The position numbers and the translations under genes are program-made. From Brevundimonas sp. (GTDB lineage: Bacteria > Pseudomonadota > Alphaproteobacteria > Caulobacterales > Caulobacteraceae), in contig NZ_JACVCG010000002.1 in NCBI RefSeq assembly GCF_016742135.1, forward strand, positions 62,001-126,000: a DNA stretch of 64,000 nt. The letters run 5' to 3'. A model generated the notes under the pieces. The model had not been told where the DNA came from and ran no database searches. It was given only the letters and a program-made list of their open reading frames with translations. This document shows positions 1 through 9,580 of this stretch, piece after piece; positions within the stretch are counted from its first letter, which is position 1, and every line of letters begins with the position of its first letter.

Positions 1-243
1 TTCAGCCGCGCGCTCGAGGTCGCCGGGCCGCGCCAGAGCCCTGAAACCCTGCGCGAGGCCGAGGCGGCCGCAGCTTCTGTCCGCACCCGCTGGGCCCGTG
101 TCATGGAGCAGGATAGCGCCGCGCGCAGCGAGACGTTTGGCCTGTTCTTTGGCCTGCCGGGGCGGTGCGAGCACGCCGCCCGCCGGATCCGCGAAAACAT
201 CACCACCCCGCCCGCGACCCTGGCCGATGTCGGGCTGGAATAG
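1..243 (+). CDS. 3' end of an unidentified protein (5' truncated by the window edge)
   Basis: Frame 1 is open from the first base to a TAG at 241-243, giving 80 residues. The visible part is Arg/Ala-rich and helical-looking, with a 'FFGLPGRCEHAARRI' segment and an 'ENITTPPATLADVGLE' tail. It converges on metH part 2, with 18 bp between the two stop codons, as expected for a real gene end. I do not recognise the family and no catalytic motif is visible, so no function is assigned. The reading frame could also be chance in GC-rich DNA. Confidence 0.45.
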   Translation, partial: FSRALEVAGPRQSPETLREAEAAAASVRTRWARVMEQDSAARSETFGLFFGLPGRCEHAARRIRENITTPPATLADVGLE

Positions 244-261
244 GGCTTCGCAGGCCAGGCC

Positions 262-2924
<2,663 letters not shown>

Positions 2925-2928
<4 letters not shown>

Positions 2929-3617
2929 GCGTACGCCACCCAACCGTGCCAGTTCATGGCGTGATAGAAATGCTCGATGCCGCTGAAACCGGCTTCGTCC
3001 AGAAGCGCCTCGTCGCGCGCAGCCGTCGCTAGGCCCGGATTGCCGCGATGGCTGGCGCGGGCGTTCTTCAATGTCTCGGGATCGACACCATTGGCCGCCG
3101 CGAAGGCGACGTAGCGATCCATATTGCGGTCAAAATGCGGGTAGTCGGCGCTGTCGCAGCGGTCGACCAGAATGAAGGGCGACCCGGGCTTCAGCCGTCG
3201 ATGGATATCGCGGAGCGTCGTCAGCTTGGACCCGTCGTCCGGAAGGATGCCCAGCACAAGGATCATGGTCGCGCCGTCGAACGGCCCCTGGGGTGCAGCC
3301 TCGACGCCGCCCTCGATCAGGTCGACGCGCCGCATGGTTTCTTCGCCGAGGATATGACGGGCGAGGTCCAGCATCTTTCCGGCAGGATCGACGCCGGTGA
3401 AGCGCCAGCCGGGCCCGGCCTTGGCCAGCGCCTGGGTGTCCAGTCCCCCGCCGGCACCGACGACCAGCACATGGCCGTCGTCCGGCACGCGTTCGGCCAG
3501 CAGGATGCCCGCCATCTGCAGCACGCCGGGCTGGCCGGGCATGAAGGCGCGCGGGCCCTTCTCGACATATTTGGCGACGAAGTCGGGATCGGCGAAGTTG
3601 GAGGCGGGTTTGGTCAA
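2925..3617 (-). CDS. Class I SAM-dependent methyltransferase
   Basis: The 230-aa protein has a Rossmann-type methyltransferase fold with glycine-rich motif I '[10 protein letters not shown]' at 51-60, an acidic residue ending the next strand ('FTGVDP') and a motif IV-like '[13 protein letters not shown]'. Substrate is unknown; the C-terminal part ('[14 protein letters not shown]') gives no further clue. It begins 1 bp after the stop of the PIN-domain gene and ends in a GTGA overlap with metH part 2, so it is probably co-translated with both. Its place between two halves of methionine synthase suggests a SAM-linked role, but that is inference. Function beyond the superfamily is unassigned. Confidence 0.85.
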
Positions 3618-3618
3618 G

Positions 3619-4068
3619 TCAGGTTCCGAAAAGCTCTCGCAAGGCGGGGCTGGGCGAGCCGTCCGGCGCGAAAGGATTGAGGATGCGGACGCCGCCGATC
3701 ACGGCCGTGTCCTGCATGTCCTCAGTGACGAGGGTGGTGACGCCCGCGTCGCGCGCCGAGAAGATCAACAAGGCGTCCCAGTAGGACAGACGGCCCGTCG
3801 CCATGTGGGTCAGGGCCTCCTCGGTCGCGCGTTCGCTGGCCGGGAAGGTGTCGAAGGCGTGCAGCAGGTTGCGGGCGTTCTGCGCCGCGACCCACGGCGG
3901 CTGCTTGAGTTTGCGGTGCAGGACGTTCTGGAGTTCCCCTATGACCTGCAGGCCGAGACGCGTGGGCCGCTGCATCGCCGCGCGCAGGAGATCGCGGGCG
4001 GTCTCCTGCTTCCGAGGCGCATCGTCGTCGGAAACATAGACGACCACATTGGTGTCGATCGAGATCAT
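3619..4068 (-). CDS. PIN-domain ribonuclease, VapC-like toxin candidate
   Basis: The 149-aa protein has the four acidic residues expected of a PIN nuclease: Asp5 in 'SIDTNV', Glu45 in 'VIGELQN', Asp98 in 'SYWDALL' and Asp117 in 'LVTEDMQD'. PIN proteins of this size are usually Mg-dependent RNases and often the toxin of a VapBC-type pair. It overlaps the upstream small gene by ATGA (4065-4068), the usual antitoxin-toxin arrangement, and the next gene starts 1 bp after its stop. All four active-site acids are intact, so it is probably active. The partner is not a recognisable AbrB- or RHH-type VapB, so the toxin role is inferred from the domain and the overlap. Confidence 0.82.
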   Translation of the reverse strand: MISIDTNVVVYVSDDDAPRKQETARDLLRAAMQRPTRLGLQVIGELQNVLHRKLKQPPWVAAQNARNLLHAFDTFPASERATEEALTHMATGRLSYWDALLIFSARDAGVTTLVTEDMQDTAVIGGVRILNPFAPDGSPSPALRELFGT

Positions 4069-4487
4069 CGCTCGTGCATCTCGTCGCGTGACACGGAGCG
4101 ACCTTCCGAGCGCCAGCCCTGGCCGGAGAGCCCGAGGAAGGCTTCGATGGCCGCCAGCCGTGACTCCGGTGAGCGGTCGATCAGTCGGGTTTCCCGAGGT
4201 GCGCCCAGACCGGCGTCTTCGCTAATCACCTCGATATCCACAACGTCCCCCCGTCGTGAACTGTAGAGTTCCCGCCAGAAGTCCTTGGCGGCGCCGATGG
4301 GGCGGATGCCGGGCGTGGGACGGCCGTCCTTGCCGTCTTTCATGCGCGTCCAGGCCCCGGCCGCGCCCGCGACACGCAGGCGGATCGCCTCGCCTTCCTC
4401 AAGAGCCAGGATCGCGCGTTCGATCGCCGGATCGCCGTGGATGTGCTTCGTCCAGATGACGAAATCGGAAACGGTCGTATGGGCCAT
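4065..4487 (-). CDS. Hypothetical protein, possible antitoxin partner of the PIN protein
   Basis: This 140-aa protein has no family I recognise. Residues ~1-90 look like a compact alpha/beta unit ('HGDPAIERAILALEEGEA', 'GVWTRMKDGK'-like strand segments). The C-terminal ~50 residues are charged and end 'SVSRDEMHER', the type of tail antitoxins use to bind toxins. The start at 4487 has a strong AGGAGG about 6 bp upstream. It has its own sigma70-like promoter, and its stop overlaps the PIN start by ATGA. Position and overlap suggest an antitoxin, but no DNA-binding motif is obvious, so this is inference. Confidence 0.6.
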   Translation of the reverse strand: MAHTTVSDFVIWTKHIHGDPAIERAILALEEGEAIRLRVAGAAGAWTRMKDGKDGRPTPGIRPIGAAKDFWRELYSSRRGDVVDIEVISEDAGLGAPRETRLIDRSPESRLAAIEAFLGLSGQGWRSEGRSVSRDEMHER

Positions 4488-4506
4488 GGGAACCTCCTAT
4501 GGCCGC

Positions 4507-4535
4507 AATATAGGGTGGATTGGGGTGCGTGTAAA
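4507..4535 (-). promoter_or_regulatory. Sigma70-like promoter for the small gene-PIN-methyltransferase-metH2 unit
   Basis: On the minus strand TTTACA (4535-4530) is followed after exactly 17 bp by TATATT (4512-4507). The start codon lies 19 bp beyond the -10 end, with AGGAGG between. This is the best -35/-10 match I noticed in the window and lies in the 95-bp gap between metH part 1 and the PIN module. It would let the module and metH part 2 be transcribed independently of the upstream regulator-metF-metH1 genes. Confidence 0.55.
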
Positions 4536-4565
4536 TACCCCTATATACCCCCAGTTATACCCCCC
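4535..4565 (-). repeat. Three GGGGTAT direct repeats upstream of the PIN-module promoter
   Basis: Minus-strand GGGGTAT cores lie with their plus-strand complements ATACCCC starting at 4535, 4545 and 4557, so the spacing is 10 and 12 bp, about one helical turn. They sit immediately upstream of and touching the -35. Helically phased short repeats next to a toxin-antitoxin-like promoter are typical of an autoregulatory operator, but the binding protein is unknown. Confidence 0.4.
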
Positions 4566-4582
4566 TCGGGCACCTAAAGGTA

Positions 4583-5650
4583 TCACGCCACCAGCTCGAA
4601 CGGCTCCAGCCCCGACAGCCGCATCGCCACCGGCCGTTCCGGGATGGCGCGGGGGTTCAGCGGAGCGACCTCTTCGGCGACGTGCCTGATGTGCTCCGGC
4701 GTGGTGCCACAGCAGCCACCGACGATGTTGACCAGACCCGAGCGGGCCCACTCCTCGAGGTGGTGGGCGGTTTCGTGCGGCTGTTCGTCATACTGGCCCA
4801 TGGCATTGGGCAGGCCGGCGTTGGGATAGGCGGCGACCAGGGTGTCGGCCACCCGCGACAGCTCGGCGATGAACGGCCGCATCAGATCCGCCCCCAGGGC
4901 GCAGTTGAAGCCCACGGCGAACGGCCTGGCGTGTCGTACGCTGTTCCAGAAGGCCTCTGCCGTCTGGCCCGACAGGGTGCGGCCCGAGCGGTCGGTGATG
5001 GTGCCCGAAATCCAGATGGGCAGGGGCTCCATGCCCTCGTCCTCCAGGTCCTTGATCGCCTTGATCGCGGCCTTGCAGTTCAGCGTGTCGGTGATCGTCT
5101 CGATCAGATAAAGGTGCACGCCGCCCTCGTTCAGCGCCTTCACCTGATGGCGATAGGCGTCATAGACCTGATCGAAGGTCACGCTGCGGGCGCCGGGGTC
5201 GTTCACGTCCGACGACATCGACAGCATCTTGTTCAGCGGACCGATGGAGCCGGCGGCAAAGCGGGGCTTCGACGGCTCCTTTTCCGTCCAGCGGTCGGCG
5301 GCGGCGCGGGCCAGTTTCGCGCCTTCCAGATTGATGTCCCACACCGACTGTGCGTCCAGCTTGTAATCGTCCTGGGCGATCACCGTGGCCGAGAAGGTGT
5401 TGGTTTCGGAGATGTCGGCGCCGGCCGCGAAATAGCGGTCATGCAGGTCGGCGATGACGTCGGGCCGGGTCAGGCACAGGATGTCGTTGTTGCCCTTCAT
5501 CTGACCGCTGTGACCGGCGAAGCGGTCGCCGCGAAAGTCCGCTTCTGACAGCTCAATGCGCTGGATCATCACGCCCCAGGCACCGTCGAGCACGAGGATG
5601 CGTTCTTTCGCGGCGGCATGCAGGGCGGCGATGCGGTCGGCGCGGGTCAC
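4583..5650 (-). CDS. metH: Methionine synthase part 1: homocysteine-binding domain (MetH N-terminal)
   Basis: This is the zinc-dependent homocysteine S-methyltransferase domain that accepts the methyl group from the cobalamin part at 262-2928. Three cysteines expected to bind zinc are present: Cys250 in 'GFNCALGA' and Cys313/Cys314 in 'GGCCGTTP'. The N-terminus '[14 protein letters not shown]' is the usual start of the barrel. The GTG at 5650 overlaps the metF stop as GTGA and gives 355 aa, the right size for the isolated domain; the frame stays open further upstream but only inside metF. Split MetH is common in Caulobacterales, but here three other genes lie between the halves. Confidence 0.93.
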   Translation of the reverse strand: MTRADRIAALHAAAKERILVLDGAWGVMIQRIELSEADFRGDRFAGHSGQMKGNNDILCLTRPDVIADLHDRYFAAGADISETNTFSATVIAQDDYKLDAQSVWDINLEGAKLARAAADRWTEKEPSKPRFAAGSIGPLNKMLSMSSDVNDPGARSVTFDQVYDAYRHQVKALNEGGVHLYLIETITDTLNCKAAIKAIKDLEDEGMEPLPIWISGTITDRSGRTLSGQTAEAFWNSVRHARPFAVGFNCALGADLMRPFIAELSRVADTLVAAYPNAGLPNAMGQYDEQPHETAHHLEEWARSGLVNIVGGCCGTTPEHIRHVAEEVAPLNPRAIPERPVAMRLSGLEPFELVA

Positions 5651-6582
5651 GACACGGCCTCGCGCACGCCCAGCACCCGGCAGATGGCATAGACCAGGTC
5701 GGCGCGGTTCAGGGTGTAGAAGTGGAAGTCGGAAAAGCCCTCTTCCTGCAGGCGGGCGCACATCTCGGCGGCGACCGAGGCGGCCAGCAGCTTGCGGGTC
5801 TCGGGGTCGTCGTCCAGCCCGTCGAAATGGGCGGCCAGCCAGTCTGGCACCGAGGCGCCACAGGCCGCGCTCATCCGCTTGAGCCCGGCGAAGTTGGACA
5901 CCGGCATGATGCCGGGGATGAGGGGCAGGGTGATGCCCGCCGCCCGCACCCGGTCGCGGAATCGCAAAAAGGCGTCGATGTCGAAGAAGAACTGGCTGAC
6001 GGCGCGCGTCGCGCCCGCGTCGATCTTGGCCTTCAGCACATCGATGTCATGGTCGATGGAGGGGCTTTCGGGATGTTTTTCGGGATAGACGCCGACCGAG
6101 ATGTCCATGCCGCCGTGCCGGGCGATGGCGGCGGTCAGTTCTGTGGCATTGGCATAGCCGTCGGCGCGCGGCTGATAGACCCCGCCGATTCCGCTCCCGC
6201 CTGGCGGATCCCCGCGCAGCGCCACGATGTGGCCAACCCCGGCGGCCTTGTACTCGGCGATGACATCATCGACCTCGCCGCGCGAGGCCTCGACACAGGT
6301 CAGGTGGGCGGCGGGGGCCAGGCCCGTCTCGGCCAGAATACGCTGTACCGTGCGGTGGGTCCGCTCACGCGTCGATCCGCCCGCCCCATAGGTCACCGAC
6401 ACAAAGGCGGGGTTGAGGGGCTCCAGCCGGCGGATGGCCTTCCACAGCGTGGCCTCGGCCTCATCCGACCGGGGCGGGAAGAATTCGAACGAGACATTGA
6501 CCGCGTTGCGGTTCGAGCCCGCCCGCGCCACCGGTCCCAGTGGCGACAGCAGCAGGGCCCGGGCTTCGGCCAGCGAGGTCAT
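5647..6582 (-). CDS. metF: 5,10-methylenetetrahydrofolate reductase
   Basis: MetF reduces 5,10-methylene-THF to 5-methyl-THF with FAD and NADH, supplying the methyl donor for MetH. The 311-aa barrel shows 'SFEFFPPR' at 31-38, 'VTYGAGGSTRERT', 'ALRGDPP' and 'FFFDIDAFLRF', all typical of the family. It has about 25 residues before the first strand, slightly longer than E. coli MetF. It overlaps the upstream regulator by 1 bp (TGATG) and the downstream metH1 by 4 bp (GTGA), so it is in one operon with them. Confidence 0.95.
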   Translation of the reverse strand: MTSLAEARALLLSPLGPVARAGSNRNAVNVSFEFFPPRSDEAEATLWKAIRRLEPLNPAFVSVTYGAGGSTRERTHRTVQRILAETGLAPAAHLTCVEASRGEVDDVIAEYKAAGVGHIVALRGDPPGGSGIGGVYQPRADGYANATELTAAIARHGGMDISVGVYPEKHPESPSIDHDIDVLKAKIDAGATRAVSQFFFDIDAFLRFRDRVRAAGITLPLIPGIMPVSNFAGLKRMSAACGASVPDWLAAHFDGLDDDPETRKLLAASVAAEMCARLQEEGFSDFHFYTLNRADLVYAICRVLGVREAVS

Positions 6583-7544
6583 CAGGCGACGCTCCGCCGG
6601 GCTTGGGCGGGCCGTGTCGCCGTCCAGATCAGCACGGTCAGACCGTCCTTGTCGGGGGGCAGGGCGATGGGCGCGCTGGCCTTGAGCCCGGCGTCTGCCA
6701 GCCAGCCATTGATCTCGGCATCGGTGAAGCCCAGCCGCCGGTGCTGGTGTTCCTCGCGCAGCTCCTCTAGGTCGTGGCGGGCGAAGTCGACGATCAGCAG
6801 CTTGCCGCCCGGCATCACCAGACGCGCCGCTTCGCTGACGGCCGCCGCCGGGTCAGACAGGTAGTGCAACACCTGATGAACCAGCACCAGATCGGCGCTC
6901 TGCGAGGGCAGGCGGGTGGCAAAGATGTCGCCGTGGCGCAGCTCGACCTTGCCGACACCCGCCTGGGCCACCTTGGCGCGGGCGATGTTCAGCATGTTCT
7001 GGGACAGGTCCAGCCCCACGGCCATGCGGGCCCGCCCGCCCAGCAGGGTCAGCATCCGCCCCGAGCCGGTGCCCAGATCGACCAGACGCTCGAACGGCCC
7101 GGGCCCGGCGGCGCGCTCGATCGCCGCCTCGACCGCAGATTCGCAGACATAGAGCGAGCGGATACGGTCCCATTGCGGGGCGACCTGTTCGAAATAGGCT
7201 TCGGCGGCAGCCTCGCGGTCGCGGCGCACCTCGTCCAGACGGCGGTGATCCTGTTCGCTGGAGCGGTCGTCCAGCAGGTCCAGCACCGTGTCGACCAGAC
7301 GCCGGGCCGTGGGGTCGGAGGACAGGCGGTAATAAACCCGGGCCCCGTCCGGGAAGCGCTCGATCAGGCCGGCCTCGGTCATCAGTTTGAGATGGCGGGA
7401 CACGCGCGGCTGGCTTTGGTCGAGGATGTGCGACAGCTCCATCACCGACAGCTCGTCACCCGCCAGCAGGGCCAGCACGCGCAACCGCGTGGGCTCTCCC
7501 GCCCCGCGCAGGGCCTCTATGGTCTGATCCGCCGTCCAGCTCAT
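6582..7544 (-). CDS. ArsR-family regulator fused to a SAM-methyltransferase domain, SahR-like
   Basis: The 320-aa protein has an N-terminal winged-helix ArsR domain (residues ~10-90, recognition helix near 'QSQPRVSRHLKLM') and a C-terminal class I methyltransferase domain with motif I 'LVDLGTGSGR' at ~154-163. No metal-binding cysteine motif is present in the helix. Proteins of this architecture at met loci are known or proposed to sense SAH or SAM (SahR type) and repress methionine-cycle genes. It is the first gene of the metF-metH1 operon, and a near-palindrome lies directly before its start codon, so autoregulation is likely. The ligand is inferred, not seen. Confidence 0.85.
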   Translation of the reverse strand: MSWTADQTIEALRGAGEPTRLRVLALLAGDELSVMELSHILDQSQPRVSRHLKLMTEAGLIERFPDGARVYYRLSSDPTARRLVDTVLDLLDDRSSEQDHRRLDEVRRDREAAAEAYFEQVAPQWDRIRSLYVCESAVEAAIERAAGPGPFERLVDLGTGSGRMLTLLGGRARMAVGLDLSQNMLNIARAKVAQAGVGKVELRHGDIFATRLPSQSADLVLVHQVLHYLSDPAAAVSEAARLVMPGGKLLIVDFARHDLEELREEHQHRRLGFTDAEINGWLADAGLKASAPIALPPDKDGLTVLIWTATRPAQARRSVA

Positions 7545-7550
7545 TCAATC

Positions 7551-7570
7551 ATATAAAGATATCCTTATAC
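7551..7570. promoter_or_regulatory. Palindromic operator upstream of the ArsR/methyltransferase-metF operon
   Basis: TATAAAGAT (7552-7560) faces ATCCTTATA (7561-7569), an 18-bp inverted repeat with one mismatched pair in each half-site comparison, centred 16 bp upstream of the regulator's ATG. AT-rich palindromes of this kind are typical ArsR-family sites. Its location over the probable promoter fits repression by the adjacent regulator. Confidence 0.6.
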
Positions 7571-7646
7571 GATTATGCAAGCAAAATCGGGCGACGGAAC
7601 GCGTGGGCTGGCGCGTGGGTTTCACAGGACAAGCAAGGAGCCACCC

Positions 7647-8129
7647 ATGTCGAAACTGTATCCGATGTCCGTCGCCGGTCTGGTCCTGGCGCTGGCCGCC
7701 TGCGGTCCCGCACCCGAGCGGGAAGACGTTGCGGCGCCTGTCGCGGCCCAGGCCCCGGCGCCCGAGCCGACCGAGCAGGCATCGCCAGAGGCGGCGACGG
7801 CGCCGATCGCGGGCGCGGGGGAAGGGTTCAAGGACCGTCGTCGTCGCGGCCCGGACGGCGGAGATCAGACCCTGCAAGGGTTGGAAGCGCGGATGCTGGC
7901 CGGCTTTGACCGGCTGGACGTCGACAGTGACGGACGGCTGACCCCCGAGGAACTGGCGGCAGGTGATGGGCGCGGTGGGTCCCGCATGCTGCGCCGCGCC
8001 GATCAGGACGGCGACGGCACCCTGACCCGTGACGAAGTCCGCCAAGCCGCCCGCAGCCTGTTCGCCATGATGGACGTCGACGGCAACGGCGTGGTCACCG
8101 AGGCCGAACGCCCCCGCCGCGACCGCTAG
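7647..8129 (+). CDS. EF-hand calcium-binding lipoprotein
   Basis: The start at 7647 has AAGGAG 6 bp upstream; it gives a 160-aa protein beginning with a signal peptide and a lipobox ending at Cys19 ('LALAAC'). A Pro/Ala-rich linker (20-70) leads to three EF-hand loops: 91-102 (DVDSDGRLTPEE), 119-130 (DQDGDGTLTRDE) and 143-154 (DVDGNGVVTEAE), each with Asp/Asn at positions 1, 3 and 5 and Glu at 12. It is probably a periplasmic membrane-anchored calcium-binding protein of unknown physiological role. It converges on the dehydrogenase gene and the two stops share one CTAG. Confidence 0.88.
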   Translation: MSKLYPMSVAGLVLALAACGPAPEREDVAAPVAAQAPAPEPTEQASPEAATAPIAGAGEGFKDRRRRGPDGGDQTLQGLEARMLAGFDRLDVDSDGRLTPEELAAGDGRGGSRMLRRADQDGDGTLTRDEVRQAARSLFAMMDVDGNGVVTEAERPRRDR

Positions 8130-9055
8130 TCGGGAACGGGCGTGACCAGCGGCTGGTCCGCGAACAGGGCCGCCAGATTCTTCATCAGCAGGATCAGCAT
8201 CCCTTGGACGGACTCGGTCGTGGCACCCCCCGTATGCGGGGTGAGCACCGTGTTTGGCACATCGGCCCAGCGCGCCGGATCGGTCGGTTCGTCCTCATAG
8301 ACATCCAGCGCCGCTGCCCCCAGGGTTCCGGTCTTGAGCGCATCGATCAGGGCATCTTCGTCCACCAGACTGCCGCGCGCGACATTGACCAGCAGGCCGG
8401 ACGGACCCAGTGCCGCCAGCACTCCGGCGTCGATCAGGCCGCGATTGTCCTCGTCGGCCTTGCAGGCCACCACCAGTATGTCAGAGCCACGCGCCAGCTC
8501 CATCAGGCTGTCGGTCCGGGGCCATTGCACATCCTTGGGCCGCGGTCCCCACCACCCGACCGTCATCCGCAGGGCCTCGGCCCGCCGGGCCACCGCCTGA
8601 CCGATCAGGCCCATGCCGACGACGCCGACCCGTGCCCCCTTCAGCGAGGGCGTGATCAGGCGCGTCTCGGGCGTCCAGCCGCCGCTACGCAGGGTTCGGT
8701 CCCCCTCGACCAGCCGTCGGCGCGAGGCGAGGATCAGGCCAATGGCATGGTCGGCGACATCCTCGTGATTGATCGCCGGCGCATGGGTGACCGGCAGGCC
8801 GCGGGCCCGGCACCAGCCGACATCGATCCCGTCATAGCCAGAGGTGAAACAGGCGATCAGCTTCAGTTCGGGCAGCCGCTCGATCAGGGCCGTGTCCAGC
8901 GGAAATTCGCCCGCCATCACCAGGGCCTGGATATCCCGCTCGGCCTCGACCGGTGGATGCTCCCAGAACCGGTAGACGTCATAGCTGGCTTCCAGAAAGC
9001 CGGTCAGCGGCGCCAGATGCCGCTGCATGATCAGGACTGCGGGGCGTTGGGTCAT
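8126..9055 (-). CDS. D-isomer-specific 2-hydroxyacid dehydrogenase (glyoxylate/hydroxypyruvate reductase type)
   Basis: The 309-aa cytosolic NAD(P)H oxidoreductase would interconvert 2-oxo acids and D-2-hydroxy acids. The nucleotide-binding motif is 'GVVGMGLIG' at 144-152. The catalytic triad is Arg227 ('NVARGS'), Glu256 ('DVYEDEP') and His274 ('LTPHTGG'). I chose ATG 9055 because it gives the family length; an upstream in-frame start at 9130 would add 25 unconserved residues. Exact substrate cannot be read from the sequence. It is a single gene with no obvious operon partner and is divergent from blaI. Confidence 0.88.
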   Translation of the reverse strand: MTQRPAVLIMQRHLAPLTGFLEASYDVYRFWEHPPVEAERDIQALVMAGEFPLDTALIERLPELKLIACFTSGYDGIDVGWCRARGLPVTHAPAINHEDVADHAIGLILASRRRLVEGDRTLRSGGWTPETRLITPSLKGARVGVVGMGLIGQAVARRAEALRMTVGWWGPRPKDVQWPRTDSLMELARGSDILVVACKADEDNRGLIDAGVLAALGPSGLLVNVARGSLVDEDALIDALKTGTLGAAALDVYEDEPTDPARWADVPNTVLTPHTGGATTESVQGMLILLMKNLAALFADQPLVTPVPD

Positions 9056-9145
9056 GGGGCGATTCTTTCCCGTCGCACGCCGGCTGGCAAGGGCTGCCTT
9101 CCTGTCAGGGGTTTCATCCGGCTGCCCCATTGCCGACGCATTTCG

Positions 9146-9171
9146 CTACAAATGTAGCGTTACAAATGTAG
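9146..9171 (+). promoter_or_regulatory. Two BlaI/MecI-type operator sites
   Basis: CTACAAATGTAG at 9146-9157 and TACAAATGTAG at 9161-9171 are repeated 14 bp apart, each a TACA-NN(N)-TGTA-type dyad as bound by BlaI/MecI/CopY repressors. They lie 10-36 bp before the start of the adjacent BlaI-like gene. Negative autoregulation is the expected arrangement. Confidence 0.65.
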
Positions 9172-9181
9172 CGAGCGTCCC

Positions 9182-9580
9182 ATGCCCCCGACCCCAATCG
9201 ACCAGCTGCCCCGTCGCGAGCGCGAAGTGTTCGAAACCCTGTATCGGCTGGAACAGGCGACCGCCGCCACCCTGCGCGGGGTGCTGACCGATCCCCTCAG
9301 TGACTCGGCGGTCCGAACCCTGCTCAGCCGGCTGGAGGCCAAGGGGCTGGTAAGGCGGACGGCCGGTCCGGACGGATTTGTCTATGCCCCCGTGCCGCGC
9401 ACCGACGCTGTGGCGGAGGGGGCGCTCAGGCGGATGGTCGAGACCTTCTTCGCCGGATCGGCGGCCAGTGCCGCGACCGCGCTGCTGGGGATGGGCGCAT
9501 CCCTGACGGCGGAGGAGGCCGAAGCCCTGCGCCGCACCATCGACCGGATGGGCACGGCGGGAGAGGGGGACCCCTCATGA
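9182..9580 (+). CDS. BlaI/MecI/CopY-family transcriptional repressor
   Basis: The 132-aa protein has the Penicillinase_R winged-helix layout: 'REREVFETLYRLEQATAATLRGVL', 'SDSAVRTLLSRLEAKGLVRR' as recognition helix and wing, and a C-terminal dimerisation helix. It overlaps the M56 peptidase gene by ATGA (9577-9580). In BlaI/BlaR1 systems the membrane peptidase signals cleavage of this repressor. No beta-lactamase gene is next to it, so the inducing signal may be different. No good Shine-Dalgarno precedes the ATG; the operators occupy that space. Confidence 0.88.
   Translation: MPPTPIDQLPRREREVFETLYRLEQATAATLRGVLTDPLSDSAVRTLLSRLEAKGLVRRTAGPDGFVYAPVPRTDAVAEGALRRMVETFFAGSAASAATALLGMGASLTAEEAEALRRTIDRMGTAGEGDPS

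Noticed and set aside
5722..6864. Long plus-strand ORF (380 aa) opposite metF and the ArsR/methyltransferase gene
   Set aside because: It is antisense to two well-supported genes, is rich in Gly/Arg/His/Gln and shows no domain; a shadow of GC-rich codon use.
7545..7600. SAM or cobalamin riboswitch before the met operon
   Set aside because: Fewer than 60 bp of upstream sequence show only the palindrome; no riboswitch core or long leader is present.
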